Shown: positions 7,985-15,419, counted from the first letter of the stretch. The stretch is 21,799 bases of DNA from Cyanobacteria bacterium UBA1221 (GCA_002309425.1 DBXD01000092.1:10715-32513); one strand, 5' to 3'. The notes: a model not told the origin generated them from the letters alone. Made by a program: numbers and translations.

Positions 7985-8388
7985 CAAATGAGTTTCCTCT
8001 TCCGTAATATAATTCTTACTATATATTCTATACCAAATAATAAACCGACCAAAAGATATGAAATACAACCGTTATAAATTATCCAGATATTATCCGGTAA
8101 AAAGATTGTCCAAACGGAAATTACCAAATTTATAAACATAAAAACACACCAGACATAAGTTATTTTTCTGGTATAGTTCCATGCCGGCTTTTCCAATTTA
8201 TCTCCGCACATTCTTGCGAATTTCTGAATAACCGTTTCTTTTGTAAAAAGAGAACCGAAAAACACAAGAAATAAAGTTAAATTACATATCGGAGGATAAA
8301 ATTTTAAAAATACCAATCTTTTTATATAAAACAGAAAAACTATACACAGAGTAATCAGAACAGGTGTAAAATGTTTAATCTTACCCAT
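7984..8388 (-). CDS. apeG: COG4648-type membrane protein of APE clusters
   Basis: A 134-aa integral membrane protein with four hydrophobic segments (about 8-22, 33-48, 76-96, 104-126). It carries the features I know from the COG4648 family: an Arg-Met near residue 60, then a 'KPAWNYTRKITYVW' block, and a conserved ending of glycine-rich membrane helix followed by EYIVR. Its biochemical role is not established; in APE and flexirubin clusters it always sits between the ACPs and the ligase. It starts 10 nt after apeF and its stop shares one base with the start of the ligase gene. Both length and position fit. Confidence 0.82.
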   Translation of the reverse strand: MGKIKHFTPVLITLCIVFLFYIKRLVFLKFYPPICNLTLFLVFFGSLFTKETVIQKFARMCGDKLEKPAWNYTRKITYVWCVFMFINLVISVWTIFLPDNIWIIYNGCISYLLVGLLFGIEYIVRIILRKRKLI

Positions 8389-8398
8389 AATTTAGTCC

Positions 8399-8650
8399 TT
8401 ACAAAAGGTCATATATAGCTTTAACTACATCATTTAATGTTCTGATTTGTTTGAATTCTTCCGGAGAAATTCTTTTGTCGGTAAATTGCTGCAATCTGAC
8501 TGCCAAATCAACGGCATCAATACTGTCTAAATCTAAATCAGTAAATAAATTTGCTTCCCTGCTCATCAACGATTTGTCAATTTCAAATTCATCTTCTAAA
8601 ATTTCGCATAACTTGTTATAAATTTCTTCTTTTGAATATTTTTTATCCAT
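8399..8650 (-). CDS. apeF: acyl carrier protein (second of pair)
   Basis: An 83-aa ACP. The phosphopantetheine site is DLDLDSIDAVDL with S43, at the start of helix II, as in type II ACPs. The protein is acidic and lacks a signal peptide. It would carry the growing aryl polyene during elongation, after activation by a phosphopantetheinyl transferase that must be encoded elsewhere. It overlaps the first ACP gene by 8 nt. The paired-ACP arrangement is typical of APE clusters, where the two ACPs are not interchangeable. Confidence 0.93.
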   Translation of the reverse strand: MDKKYSKEEIYNKLCEILEDEFEIDKSLMSREANLFTDLDLDSIDAVDLAVRLQQFTDKRISPEEFKQIRTLNDVVKAIYDLL

Positions 8651-8900
8651 TTTGTTGTGCCCTTACAAAATCGGCAATAGTCTTTACCGAATAGAAATAC
8701 TTCTTATTTGCTTCTTTATCTTTACTCAGAGTTAAATTAAATTCTTTTTTCAAAGCCATTCCTATTTCTAACGCATCGATAGAGTCAAGGCCCAATCCGT
8801 CACCAAACAGAGGCTCTTCATCCGCTATATCGTCTGCTGAAATATCCTCTAACTCCAAAGAATTTATAATTAAATTTTTTATTTGCTGTTCCAATTCCAT
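8643..8900 (-). CDS. apeE: acyl carrier protein (first of pair)
   Basis: An 85-aa ACP with the attachment site GLGLDSIDALEI, S40. Helix I (ELEQQIKNLIINSLEL) and the acidic loop before the site are normal. It differs clearly from the second ACP, so this is not a recent tandem duplication. The 22 nt between apeD and this start contain no recognisable Shine-Dalgarno sequence, unusual for an ACP that should be made in excess; no better in-frame start exists. The 8-nt overlap with apeF implies coupled translation of the pair. Confidence 0.93.
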   Translation of the reverse strand: MELEQQIKNLIINSLELEDISADDIADEEPLFGDGLGLDSIDALEIGMALKKEFNLTLSKDKEANKKYFYSVKTIADFVRAQQNG

Positions 8901-8922
8901 ACTAATAGTATATCATAAAAAT

Positions 8923-9654
8923 TTAATTATGTATTTTATATAAAGTTGCCGATATAAGTTTAGTAATTTCCGTTTTAAAAGTTACTTCGTCTGGAAATTT
9001 TTCCAAAAATTTATCCGTATCAATTTCATCTAAATATTCTAATTTGTATATCACCGCTCTGTCACCCGCCTTATAAATCGGCTGATGAATTTGCAGAAAA
9101 TCAAAACTGTTTTCAATGTTAAGCATAACAATATTTTTACGGGATTTTTGAGCAATTAAAGCCGCACCCCGTCTGATTTTAAGGTGTTCATTCTTCCTGT
9201 GTCTTGTTCCCATAGGGAAAATTATGACATTCAGCCCTTTTTCTAATTTTTCACAAGCCACATCCAGCCATTCTTCTATTGCAGGGACTTCAACGATAAA
9301 CAACAGATTAACCATACCCTTAAAGAATGGATTCCGCGCAAGTTTTTCGGCAACAAAACAGGTAGAATGCGGAATAACAGACATAAGTATAACTATGTCT
9401 ATAAAACTCGGATGTGTTGATACTATAATGGAATTTTTTATATTTTTAATTTTTTCAAGGCTGTTGCTTTCAATTCTGATAATTTTTAACGTTTTCAAAA
9501 GCCAAATAAAAAACTGCCAGGATTTTTGTAATGTTTCGTATTTTTTAATATCAGAGTTTTGGAACGGAAATATTAAGTACCGGATAAATAGTGCCCCGCA
9601 GCCGAATAACGCAAATAAGAATATTACGGTTATTCCTCTGATAAATTTAATCAT
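8923..9654 (-). CDS. apeD: lysophospholipid-type acyltransferase
   Basis: A 243-aa 1-acyl-glycerol-3-phosphate-type acyltransferase. One N-terminal membrane helix (about 9-30) is followed by the catalytic HX4D motif HPSFID (H81, D86). The third block reads FPMGTR (146-151) where the family usually has FPEGTR, so the glutamate expected to help bind glycerol phosphate is Met. In APE clusters this enzyme is thought to take part in attaching the polyene to its lipid anchor at the inner membrane. It overlaps apeC by 4 nt (ATGA) and precedes the ACP pair. The family call is firm; the exact acyl acceptor is inferred. Confidence 0.87.
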   Translation of the reverse strand: MIKFIRGITVIFLFALFGCGALFIRYLIFPFQNSDIKKYETLQKSWQFFIWLLKTLKIIRIESNSLEKIKNIKNSIIVSTHPSFIDIVILMSVIPHSTCFVAEKLARNPFFKGMVNLLFIVEVPAIEEWLDVACEKLEKGLNVIIFPMGTRHRKNEHLKIRRGAALIAQKSRKNIVMLNIENSFDFLQIHQPIYKAGDRAVIYKLEYLDEIDTDKFLEKFPDEVTFKTEITKLISATLYKIHN

Positions 9655-10265
9655 TGCATTACCCTTTCAACCGTGAATGCAGGTGTTTTTATACTTGTTA
9701 ATTTCCCGCTGAACAGATTTACAAAATTTTTAAACGTATCCTGCTTAACAGAGTTATTCTCCTGTTTTAAATTATATTTTGCGGATTCCGGTAACGTTTT
9801 TTTAGTTAAATTAATTGCAAGCGAATTGCACTCGCCATTATTTACATCAGCATAACAAAATAATACATTATTATAATTTGATATAACTGAAGATAATAAT
9901 CCCATTAATAAAGATTCCTCACCCGCGGCAACAGAAGTATAAGGTACTGAAATTCGGCGGTTTAACAAGAAAGAACTTACTGAATAGTTATGTACGGAAC
10001 CGGAAAAAGTATTTGGGGATACTTCTTTGCATTCTTGGTACTGACTTATTATTTTCAGTAACCTGTCAATCTGCCCGAACTGAGAAGAAAATACAATATA
10101 CTGAATATTATCCGTATATGTTTCATTAAGCAGAAATAAAGTTAATTTGTCCAATGAGCTCATTCTTCTTCTTGCAATCGGAGGAATAAAACTCAAATCC
10201 AATCCGTCAATACTGTTCAAACAGCAAAACTTATTCACATAAAATTCTAAAATATTCTCTTTCAT
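9651..10265 (-). CDS. apeC: ketosynthase-like chain length factor, no active Cys
   Basis: A 204-aa protein of the short ketoacyl-synthase-like family (PF13723, ketoacyl-synt_2) typical of APE clusters. The family signature is visible: SFIPPIARRRMSSLDKLTL (25-43) and VAAGEESLLMGLL. There is no ketosynthase Cys-His-His set, as expected for a partner subunit. In Xenorhabdus the homologue pairs with ApeO as a ketosynthase/chain-length-factor complex; here apeO starts on the other strand 39 bp away. It is the first gene of the minus operon. The region before the ATG has no Shine-Dalgarno sequence, but TATAAT-like boxes lie 7 and 12 nt upstream, so the message may be leaderless. It is slightly shorter than most relatives I know. 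Confidence 0.85.
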   Translation of the reverse strand: MKENILEFYVNKFCCLNSIDGLDLSFIPPIARRRMSSLDKLTLFLLNETYTDNIQYIVFSSQFGQIDRLLKIISQYQECKEVSPNTFSGSVHNYSVSSFLLNRRISVPYTSVAAGEESLLMGLLSSVISNYNNVLFCYADVNNGECNSLAINLTKKTLPESAKYNLKQENNSVKQDTFKNFVNLFSGKLTSIKTPAFTVERVMQ

Positions 10266-10304
10266 GATACCATTATATTATAAATATTAAAAGGGGTTGA
10301 AGTT
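10266..10304. promoter_or_regulatory. 39-bp divergent promoter region of the APE operons
   Basis: The two APE operons face away from each other across only 39 bp. On the minus strand TATAAT occurs at 10277-10272 and 10282-10277, with a weak -35 TTCAAC (10301-10296) 18 bp from the first; the transcript would begin at or a few nt before the apeC ATG. On the plus strand AAGGGG (10291-10296) lies 8 nt before the apeO TTG start. A plus-strand promoter would have to use the AT-rich core here or lie inside apeC; I cannot fix it. Confidence 0.5.
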
Positions 10305-11432
10305 TTGATAATAACAGGTTATGAAGCTCTTTGCAATTTAGGGAACAACATTGATGAAATATACAACAACGCAATAAACGGGAATACCGATTGTTTTGAA
10401 AACTTGGATAATTACATACCCGATAATTATATCAGGGCAGGATTAATAAAGACCGAACTTCCGCAAATAAAAGAAGATGAATTTAATATTCGTTGTAATC
10501 AGTTGTTATTAAAAAATCTGGAATTATTAAAGGATAAAATTACCGCTCTGAATTATCCGAAAAATAAAATCGGAATTGTTGTTGCAACGACAAATTCCGG
10601 AGTGGAAGAATTTGAACAAACCAAATTACAAAAGCATTATGAACTGGGAAATCCCGCATTATTCCTAAAAAACCACCTGAAACTGAGCGGTTTTTATGCG
10701 ACAATTTCAACAGCCTGTTCCTCCGGATTAAAAGCTTTTTTAACAGCGAGAGATTTACTGGAAAACAAAATTTCTGATGCGGTCCTTGTTGCCTGTACGG
10801 ACAGGCTTGCAAAAGTTCCCATATACGGATTTAATTCTCTTGAAGTTTTGTCTGACAAACCGTCAATTCCTTTCAGTAAAAATCGTGCCGGAATGAATAT
10901 GGGAGAAGCAAGTGCAGTATTTATCGTTGAGAAATATGATAATAAAAAAGGTATAAAAATTATGGGGATTGGTGAAAGTTCGGATATTTACCATTCTACA
11001 ACCCCTGACCCGGAAGGGAAAGAAGCAATAATTGCAATTCAAAAAGCACTGAAAGAGTCTGATATTTGCCCGAATGACATTGACTATATTAATGCTCACG
11101 GAACGGGAACTGCTGCTAATGACGTTATGGAAGCAAATGTCATTAATAAAATATTCTCGGATAAAGTTCCTGTAAGTTCAACAAAACCAATGACAGGTCA
11201 TTGTCTTGGTGCTGCGGCAGGAATTGAAACCGCATTGTGCTGCAAATTATTAGACAGTTTTGACGGCAGATTGTACCCGCACATATATGACGGAGAATAT
11301 GACAACGAATTACCGAAAATTAATCTTGTCCAAAAAGATAAAAAATATTCAAAATGTAATATTTGTATGTGCAATTCTTTTGGTTTTGGCGGTGCAAACG
11401 CAATTATGATTATGGGGAAAGATTATGAATAA
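10305..11432 (+). CDS. apeO: 3-ketoacyl-ACP synthase, elongating subunit
   Basis: A 375-aa ketosynthase with an intact catalytic set: C138 in STACSSG, H265 in NAHGTGT and H299 in PMTGHCLGAAAG. It should elongate ACP-bound chains by decarboxylative condensation with malonyl-ACP, most likely as a heterodimer with ApeC. The start codon is TTG: AAGGGG lies 8 nt upstream, and the protein begins IITGYEALCNLG, matching ketosynthase N-termini with no usable ATG nearby. It is first in the plus operon and overlaps apeP by 8 nt. Of the two ketosynthases in the cluster this is the less FabF-like. Confidence 0.9.
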   Translation: MIITGYEALCNLGNNIDEIYNNAINGNTDCFENLDNYIPDNYIRAGLIKTELPQIKEDEFNIRCNQLLLKNLELLKDKITALNYPKNKIGIVVATTNSGVEEFEQTKLQKHYELGNPALFLKNHLKLSGFYATISTACSSGLKAFLTARDLLENKISDAVLVACTDRLAKVPIYGFNSLEVLSDKPSIPFSKNRAGMNMGEASAVFIVEKYDNKKGIKIMGIGESSDIYHSTTPDPEGKEAIIAIQKALKESDICPNDIDYINAHGTGTAANDVMEANVINKIFSDKVPVSSTKPMTGHCLGAAAGIETALCCKLLDSFDGRLYPHIYDGEYDNELPKINLVQKDKKYSKCNICMCNSFGFGGANAIMIMGKDYE

Positions 11433-11880
11433 CAAAGAATACCTAGCAACAATACTTCCTCATAAAAAACCGATGATTTTAATAGATGATATTGTCGGTT
11501 ATTCAATAGAAGAAAAATGGCTGAAATCAGTTGTTACGATACGGGAAGACAGTTTGTTTTTTGATAAAAAATTAAACGGAATTGACAGCGTTATCGGGAT
11601 TGAATATATGGCACAAACTATCGGGTGCTATGCATATTTCAAAAAACAACTTAACGAACCCAGAATAGGTTTTTTGCTGGGAGCAAGACTTTATAACAAT
11701 TCCGTAAAAACATTTGAGGCAGGAAAAACATATTATATTCTGGTAAAAGAAGTGTTTGTTGCAGAAATTTATTCTTTTGAATGTTTCATCTATAATGAAA
11801 AAGAAGAAGAAATTGCAAGTGCGACTATAAATGTATATCAGGATGATAGCAGTAATATAAAGGAAATTCTTAATGGATAA
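11425..11880 (+). CDS. apeP: 3-hydroxyacyl-ACP dehydratase-like hotdog protein
   Basis: A 151-aa hotdog-fold protein of the ApeP type. It begins with LPHKKPMILIDDIVGY (10-25), the FabZ/FabA-like N-terminal block with H13, and has a central helix IGIEYMAQTIGCYA carrying the acidic residue E60 expected at the dehydratase site. With the ApeI domain fused to the ligase in the other operon it would dehydrate 3-hydroxyacyl-ACP to the trans-enoyl form; with no enoyl reductase in the cluster, the double bonds stay and a conjugated polyene results. It overlaps apeO by 8 nt and apeQ by 8 nt. Confidence 0.85.
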   Translation: MNNKEYLATILPHKKPMILIDDIVGYSIEEKWLKSVVTIREDSLFFDKKLNGIDSVIGIEYMAQTIGCYAYFKKQLNEPRIGFLLGARLYNNSVKTFEAGKTYYILVKEVFVAEIYSFECFIYNEKEEEIASATINVYQDDSSNIKEILNG

Positions 11881-12595
11881 AACAGTGTTAATTACAGGTT
11901 CAAGCAGGGGTATTGGGAAAGAAACTGCTTTATATCTTGCCAAAAACGGTTTTGATATTGTTTTGCATTGTAACAAGAATAAAGAAAAAGCTCTTGAAGT
12001 TCAAAAAACAATTGAAGAAATCGGCAGGAAAGTTCGTATTCTGCAATTTGATGTGTCAAACAGGGAACAGACAAAAAGCGCCATTTTAAAAGATATTGAA
12101 GAAAACGGTATTTATTATGGCGTGGTTGTTAATGCCGGAATAACGGCGGACAACCCTTTTCCCGCAATGGAAGATGAAGAATGGGACAGGGTAATAAATA
12201 CAAACCTGAACGGGTTTTATAATACGTTACGGCCTTTGATTTTACCCATGATACAAAACAGAAAGGGAAGAATTGTTGCTCTGTCGTCCGTATCAGGATT
12301 AACGGGAAACAGAGGCCAAATAAATTACAGCGCCTCAAAAGCCGCTATTATCGGAGCAGTTAAAACATTAAGCAGAGAAGTTGCCAAAAGAAATATTACG
12401 GTGAATTGCGTTGCTCCCGGAGTCATAGAATCCGATATGACAAGTGAGGTGCCATTTGATATGATAAAAGATGCAATTCCTATGAGAAGAATGGGAACGG
12501 CAAAAGAAGTTGCAAGCGCTATAAATTACCTGTTTAGTGACGATGCTTCATACATAACCGGACAGGTTATTTCAGTAAACGGAGGTATGTATTGA
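11873..12595 (+). CDS. apeQ: 3-ketoacyl-ACP reductase (FabG-like)
   Basis: A 240-aa short-chain dehydrogenase. The nucleotide site TGSSRGIG (8-15), VVNAGIT (85-91), N110, and the catalytic S139, Y152 and K156 (SSVSG ... YSASK) are all present; the Arg after SS suits NADPH. The C-terminus ends in the FabG-style TGQVISVNGGMY. It would reduce 3-ketoacyl-ACP made by ApeO/ApeC. It overlaps apeP by 8 nt. Its stop TGA shares one base with the apeR ATG, and its last codons supply the GGAGG ribosome site for apeR. Membership in primary fatty acid synthesis is unlikely given the embedded operon position. Confidence 0.92.
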   Translation: MDKTVLITGSSRGIGKETALYLAKNGFDIVLHCNKNKEKALEVQKTIEEIGRKVRILQFDVSNREQTKSAILKDIEENGIYYGVVVNAGITADNPFPAMEDEEWDRVINTNLNGFYNTLRPLILPMIQNRKGRIVALSSVSGLTGNRGQINYSASKAAIIGAVKTLSREVAKRNITVNCVAPGVIESDMTSEVPFDMIKDAIPMRRMGTAKEVASAINYLFSDDASYITGQVISVNGGMY

Positions 12596-13824
12596 TGCCA
12601 AAAAGAGTTGTAATTACGGGAATGGCAATGACAAGCCCGTTAGGGTCTGATGTAAAATCATCTTTTGACAGACTGCATACGTTAGAAAATTGTATTCAGT
12701 ATGATAAAACTCTTGAAATATACAAGGGTTTACATACCAGATTAGATGCAAGGGTAAAAGATTTTGTTTTACCGCCTGACTTTACCAGAAAAACAACCCG
12801 CACAATGGGGGATGTTGCTATAATGTCCGTTGTTACCGCAAAAGAAGCCCTTGAAGATGCAGGGCTGCTCGGCAGCGAAATTATCACAAGCGGGCAGACC
12901 GGTGTTGCATATGGCTCGTGCAGCGGTTCAATAGATGCCATTATGGATTTTTATTCAATGTGCGTAAATCATGAAGTAAAAAACCTTAATTCCGGTTCTT
13001 ACATAAGAATGATGTCGCATACTTCGGCAGTTAATATTTCATTATATTTTAAGACTCACGGCAGAATAATTCCGACATCTACGGCATGCACATCAGGCTC
13101 TATGGCAATAGGATATGCTTATGAAGCCATAAAATCCGGTACTCAAACGGTTATGATTGCGGGAGGAGCGGAAGAACACAGCCCAAGTAATATAGGGGTT
13201 TTTGACACGTTGTTTGCCACCAGTGTAAAAAATGACACTCCGAATTTAACCCCGTCACCGTTTGATAAAGACAGGGACGGGCTTGTTATAGGCAGCGGCG
13301 CAGGAACTCTGATTTTGGAAGAATACGAACACGCAAAAAACCGCGGGGCAAAAATATATGCTGAAATAGTCGGATTTGCAACAAATACTGACGGCACACA
13401 TATTACCAATCCCAATTCCGATATGATGGCAGAAGTAATGAAAATGGCTCTTAGTAATGCGGATTTATCTTCTGAAAATATCGGTTATATAAATGCGCAT
13501 GGGACAGGGACAGTAAACGGCGATATAGCGGAAAGTATTGCTACTCATAGTGTATTTGGTTCTAACACCCCGATAAGCACTTTAAAAAGTTATACCGGAC
13601 ATACTCTGGGTGCGTGCGGGGCAATCGAGGCGATTATGAGTATAGAAATGATGAATAATAACTGGTTTTGCCCCACTCTTAATTTAAAAAATATTGATGA
13701 CAGATGCGGGGAACTTGACTACATCATGACAGAGCCAAGACTTTTGGAAACCGATTATATAATGAGTAACAACTTTGCATTTGGCGGAATTAACACTTCA
13801 TTGATATTTAAAAGGTTTAGATGA
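12595..13824 (+). CDS. apeR: FabF-like 3-ketoacyl-ACP synthase
   Basis: A 409-aa FabF-type ketosynthase with C165 (STACTSGSMAIG), H302 (NAHGTGTVNG) and H336 (YTGHTLGACG). As last gene of the plus operon it corresponds to ApeR, whose role in APE synthesis is thought to be an early condensation on the aryl starter or supply of the acyl partner. I place the start at ATG 12595, 9 nt after GGAGG (12581-12585) and joined to the apeQ stop as TGATG; a TTG three bases earlier would add one residue. The full domain is intact, with DRDGLVIGSGAG and the usual FGGINTSLIF end. A convergent gene follows 97 nt downstream. Confidence 0.9.
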   Translation: MPKRVVITGMAMTSPLGSDVKSSFDRLHTLENCIQYDKTLEIYKGLHTRLDARVKDFVLPPDFTRKTTRTMGDVAIMSVVTAKEALEDAGLLGSEIITSGQTGVAYGSCSGSIDAIMDFYSMCVNHEVKNLNSGSYIRMMSHTSAVNISLYFKTHGRIIPTSTACTSGSMAIGYAYEAIKSGTQTVMIAGGAEEHSPSNIGVFDTLFATSVKNDTPNLTPSPFDKDRDGLVIGSGAGTLILEEYEHAKNRGAKIYAEIVGFATNTDGTHITNPNSDMMAEVMKMALSNADLSSENIGYINAHGTGTVNGDIAESIATHSVFGSNTPISTLKSYTGHTLGACGAIEAIMSIEMMNNNWFCPTLNLKNIDDRCGELDYIMTEPRLLETDYIMSNNFAFGGINTSLIFKRFR

Positions 13825-13921
13825 AGTAAAGATTATCTGTGTGGAATAAGCGCAACAAACCGCAGCAAGAATATTTAAAAATATCTTACGTTCTTTAATA
13901 TTATCCAAAAGCAAATAATGT
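13825..13921. other. convergent spacer after the APE plus operon
   Basis: This spacer between two converging genes contains an AT-only imperfect hairpin (about 13866-13886, AAGAATATTT facing AAATATCTT). There is no adjacent T-run on either strand, so I do not call a factor-independent terminator. Confidence 0.35.
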
Positions 13922-14392
13922 TTATTCTTCAGCCGCAGGAGCTGTCTGAACAGGGGTTTCGCTTACTTCTTCCGTTTTTATAATAACTTTTTCCGCACCG
14001 TTGCGAACTTTTGTTGCAGACCAGTTTGTTGCCTTTTTAGCACCTTTCTTTACGGCACGGCCTGTTTTCTTTGCACCGTTTTTAGTTGCACACTCGGCTT
14101 TTTTTGCACCCTTTTTCATTACCTGTCCGGTCTTTTTTGCTCCTTTTTTAACGGCTTTTCCCGTTGCAGAAGCGGCAGTTTTTGATTTATCTTTTATAAA
14201 AGTACCTGTTTTGCGGGCAGCATCTGTGGTTGCATCACCGACAGATTCAGCAAAATCCAGTGTAGAATCTTCAATCTTATTCATTAATGTGGGTTTGTAA
14301 TAAACATCCGTATTCACGGTTTCCGTGTCTGCAAAGCAGCTCCCGGCAGACAAAAATAAAATTCCCATAACAATCGCAAATAACTTTTTCAT
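13922..14392 (-). CDS. secreted Lys-rich 11-residue repeat protein
   Basis: A 156-aa exported protein with no named family that I recognise. Residues 1-21 form a signal peptide (Lys-Lys, Leu/Ile core, likely cleavage after CFA at residue 21). Residues about 71-136 are six consecutive 11-residue units with the consensus KKGAKKtG-x-a-v, strongly basic; such 11-mers form amphipathic helices in LEA and apolipoprotein-like proteins. The tail (from about 138) is acidic and Pro/Ala-rich. A role in binding nucleic acid, lipid or anionic envelope polymer is possible but unproven. GGGAAGG precedes the ATG, and a good sigma-70-type promoter lies upstream. It converges on the APE plus operon. Confidence 0.8.
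   Translation of the reverse strand: MKKLFAIVMGILFLSAGSCFADTETVNTDVYYKPTLMNKIEDSTLDFAESVGDATTDAARKTGTFIKDKSKTAASATGKAVKKGAKKTGQVMKKGAKKAECATKNGAKKTGRAVKKGAKKATNWSATKVRNGAEKVIIKTEEVSETPVQTAPAAEE
14018..14182 (-). repeat. tandem 33-bp coding repeats
   Basis: Five adjacent 33-bp units encode residues 71-125 of the secreted Lys-rich protein: KTAASATGKAV, KKGAKKTGQVM, KKGAKKAECAT, KNGAKKTGRAV, KKGAKKATNWS. Protein similarity between units is strong while DNA copies have drifted. That fits old duplication under selection for an amphipathic basic helix. Confidence 0.7.
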
Positions 14393-14424
14393 AACTTTAC
14401 CTTCCCTAATTAATCCACAAAAAT

Positions 14425-14453
14425 ATGCTACAAACTTTTTGGTAATTTGTCAA
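14425..14453 (-). promoter_or_regulatory. sigma-70-type promoter for the Lys-rich protein
   Basis: On the minus strand a perfect TTGACA (14453-14448) is followed after exactly 17 bp by TAGCAT (14430-14425), with the ATG at 14392. It is among the clearest promoters in the window. Confidence 0.65.
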
Positions 14454-14476
14454 TTATTGGTAAAAATAAATTAGAT

Positions 14477-14494
14477 ATGTCCGTATCTGACGCA
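14477..14494 (+). repeat. 18-nt direct repeat, left copy
   Basis: ATGTCCGTATCTGACGCA is identical to 16982-16999. This copy is intergenic, just upstream of the membrane-protein gene; the other lies in the last codons of the hydrolase gene. The two bracket about 2.5 kb. Confidence 0.7.
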
Positions 14495-14536
14495 ATATTG
14501 TTATAGTATAATAATAGCAACACATAAGGATTAATT

Positions 14537-15400
14537 ATGGAAGAAAAGATTAAAAATATTTTAAAAATAGTAGGGATTTGGTATCTTATAACTTTTGCAC
14601 TATGGGTAATTATAATTTTAGGTACATTTTTGATTTTAAATACATTTGATGCTGAAGTTAGAACCTACACTAATTATGCGGAAATACTTGTTGTTCTCGG
14701 ATATAGTTTGATTATACCCGTTCAAATTTTAATTAGCAGTAATATAATTTATTCCCCAACAATTATTTCTTTATATTTTTTGTTTAAAAGATTTAATGAA
14801 TTAAAGACAAGAATTTGGCTTACAGCTTTTGTTTTTGCCATTAATAACATAATATATATCATTATCGAACATTTGCTGACACAACAACATACTCTTTCGT
14901 TGATTATGGTATTACTTGTAGCAAATCTTGTTATACCAACAGTTATGATTGCGGTATTAGTCATACCTAAAAAAATCTTGCCTTACAAAAAAGAAATAAT
15001 AATATCAACTGTATTGATTTACGTGTTATGTATGGGTTTTATAATTGCAACGAATTTTGTTATAGAAAAAATTGGTATGAATCAAGATAAAAAACTTTTG
15101 GAAAAATATGAAATTGTAATTGAAAGTATTGAAAATCATAAAACTAAATATGGAGGATACCCGTATGAGATTCCAAAAATTAAAGACCTTCCTCAAAATG
15201 ATGAAGATAACTATCCCTATTACAAATACGGCTTACGAAACGAGTCTAAAGATTATGTACTGATTATACAGCCATCAAGTAATGTCCAATATCATTATTG
15301 TTCAAATAAAACTTTTGAAGAATGTCAAGATGGCTGGCACAATCACAGAATACAACGCAAATTCGGCAAATGGACAAGAAGTATATTGGATGATGATTAA
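14537..15400 (+). CDS. multi-pass membrane protein with soluble C-terminal domain
   Basis: A 287-aa protein I cannot assign. It has about five or six membrane segments (roughly 12-34, 50-83 as a pair, 92-112, 121-143, 153-176), followed by a soluble region from 180. That C-terminal part (KYGGYPYEIPKIKDLP ... YPYYKYGLRNESKDYVLIIQ, then two Cys at 255 and 263) resembles the short globular domains found after pseudopilin-like helices, where a Pro/Tyr-rich 'YP' segment precedes beta strands; this is pattern likeness only. AAGGA (14526-14530) lies 6 nt before the ATG, and a TATAAT (14507-14512) lies 24 nt upstream without a clear -35. No operon partner is evident. Confidence 0.7.
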   Translation: MEEKIKNILKIVGIWYLITFALWVIIILGTFLILNTFDAEVRTYTNYAEILVVLGYSLIIPVQILISSNIIYSPTIISLYFLFKRFNELKTRIWLTAFVFAINNIIYIIIEHLLTQQHTLSLIMVLLVANLVIPTVMIAVLVIPKKILPYKKEIIISTVLIYVLCMGFIIATNFVIEKIGMNQDKKLLEKYEIVIESIENHKTKYGGYPYEIPKIKDLPQNDEDNYPYYKYGLRNESKDYVLIIQPSSNVQYHYCSNKTFEECQDGWHNHRIQRKFGKWTRSILDDD

Positions 15401-15419
15401 TTTTTAAAAAATCAATAAG

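Noticed and set aside
7985..8068. Upstream extension of the ligase-dehydratase frame to 8068
   Set aside because: It would overlap apeG by 85 nt and adds a segment with no ligase similarity. ATG 7984 has an AGAGGA site and a one-base overlap with the apeG stop.
9224..9676. 150-aa plus-strand frame opposite apeD
   Set aside because: It is antisense to a gene with clear catalytic motifs, and its translation has no family features; it is a shadow frame.
12592..12594. TTG as the start of apeR
   Set aside because: The adjacent ATG at 12595 has better spacing from GGAGG and forms the usual TGATG overlap.
10305..13824. Plus operon as primary fatty acid synthesis (fabF/fabG/fabZ)
   Set aside because: Two ketosynthases, an ApeP-type dehydratase, no enoyl reductase or malonyl transferase, and a divergent APE operon 39 bp away indicate specialised polyene synthesis.
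1436..13824. Flexirubin-type dialkylresorcinol cluster
   Set aside because: No DarA/DarB-type genes are present, so there is no support for a resorcinol ester product.
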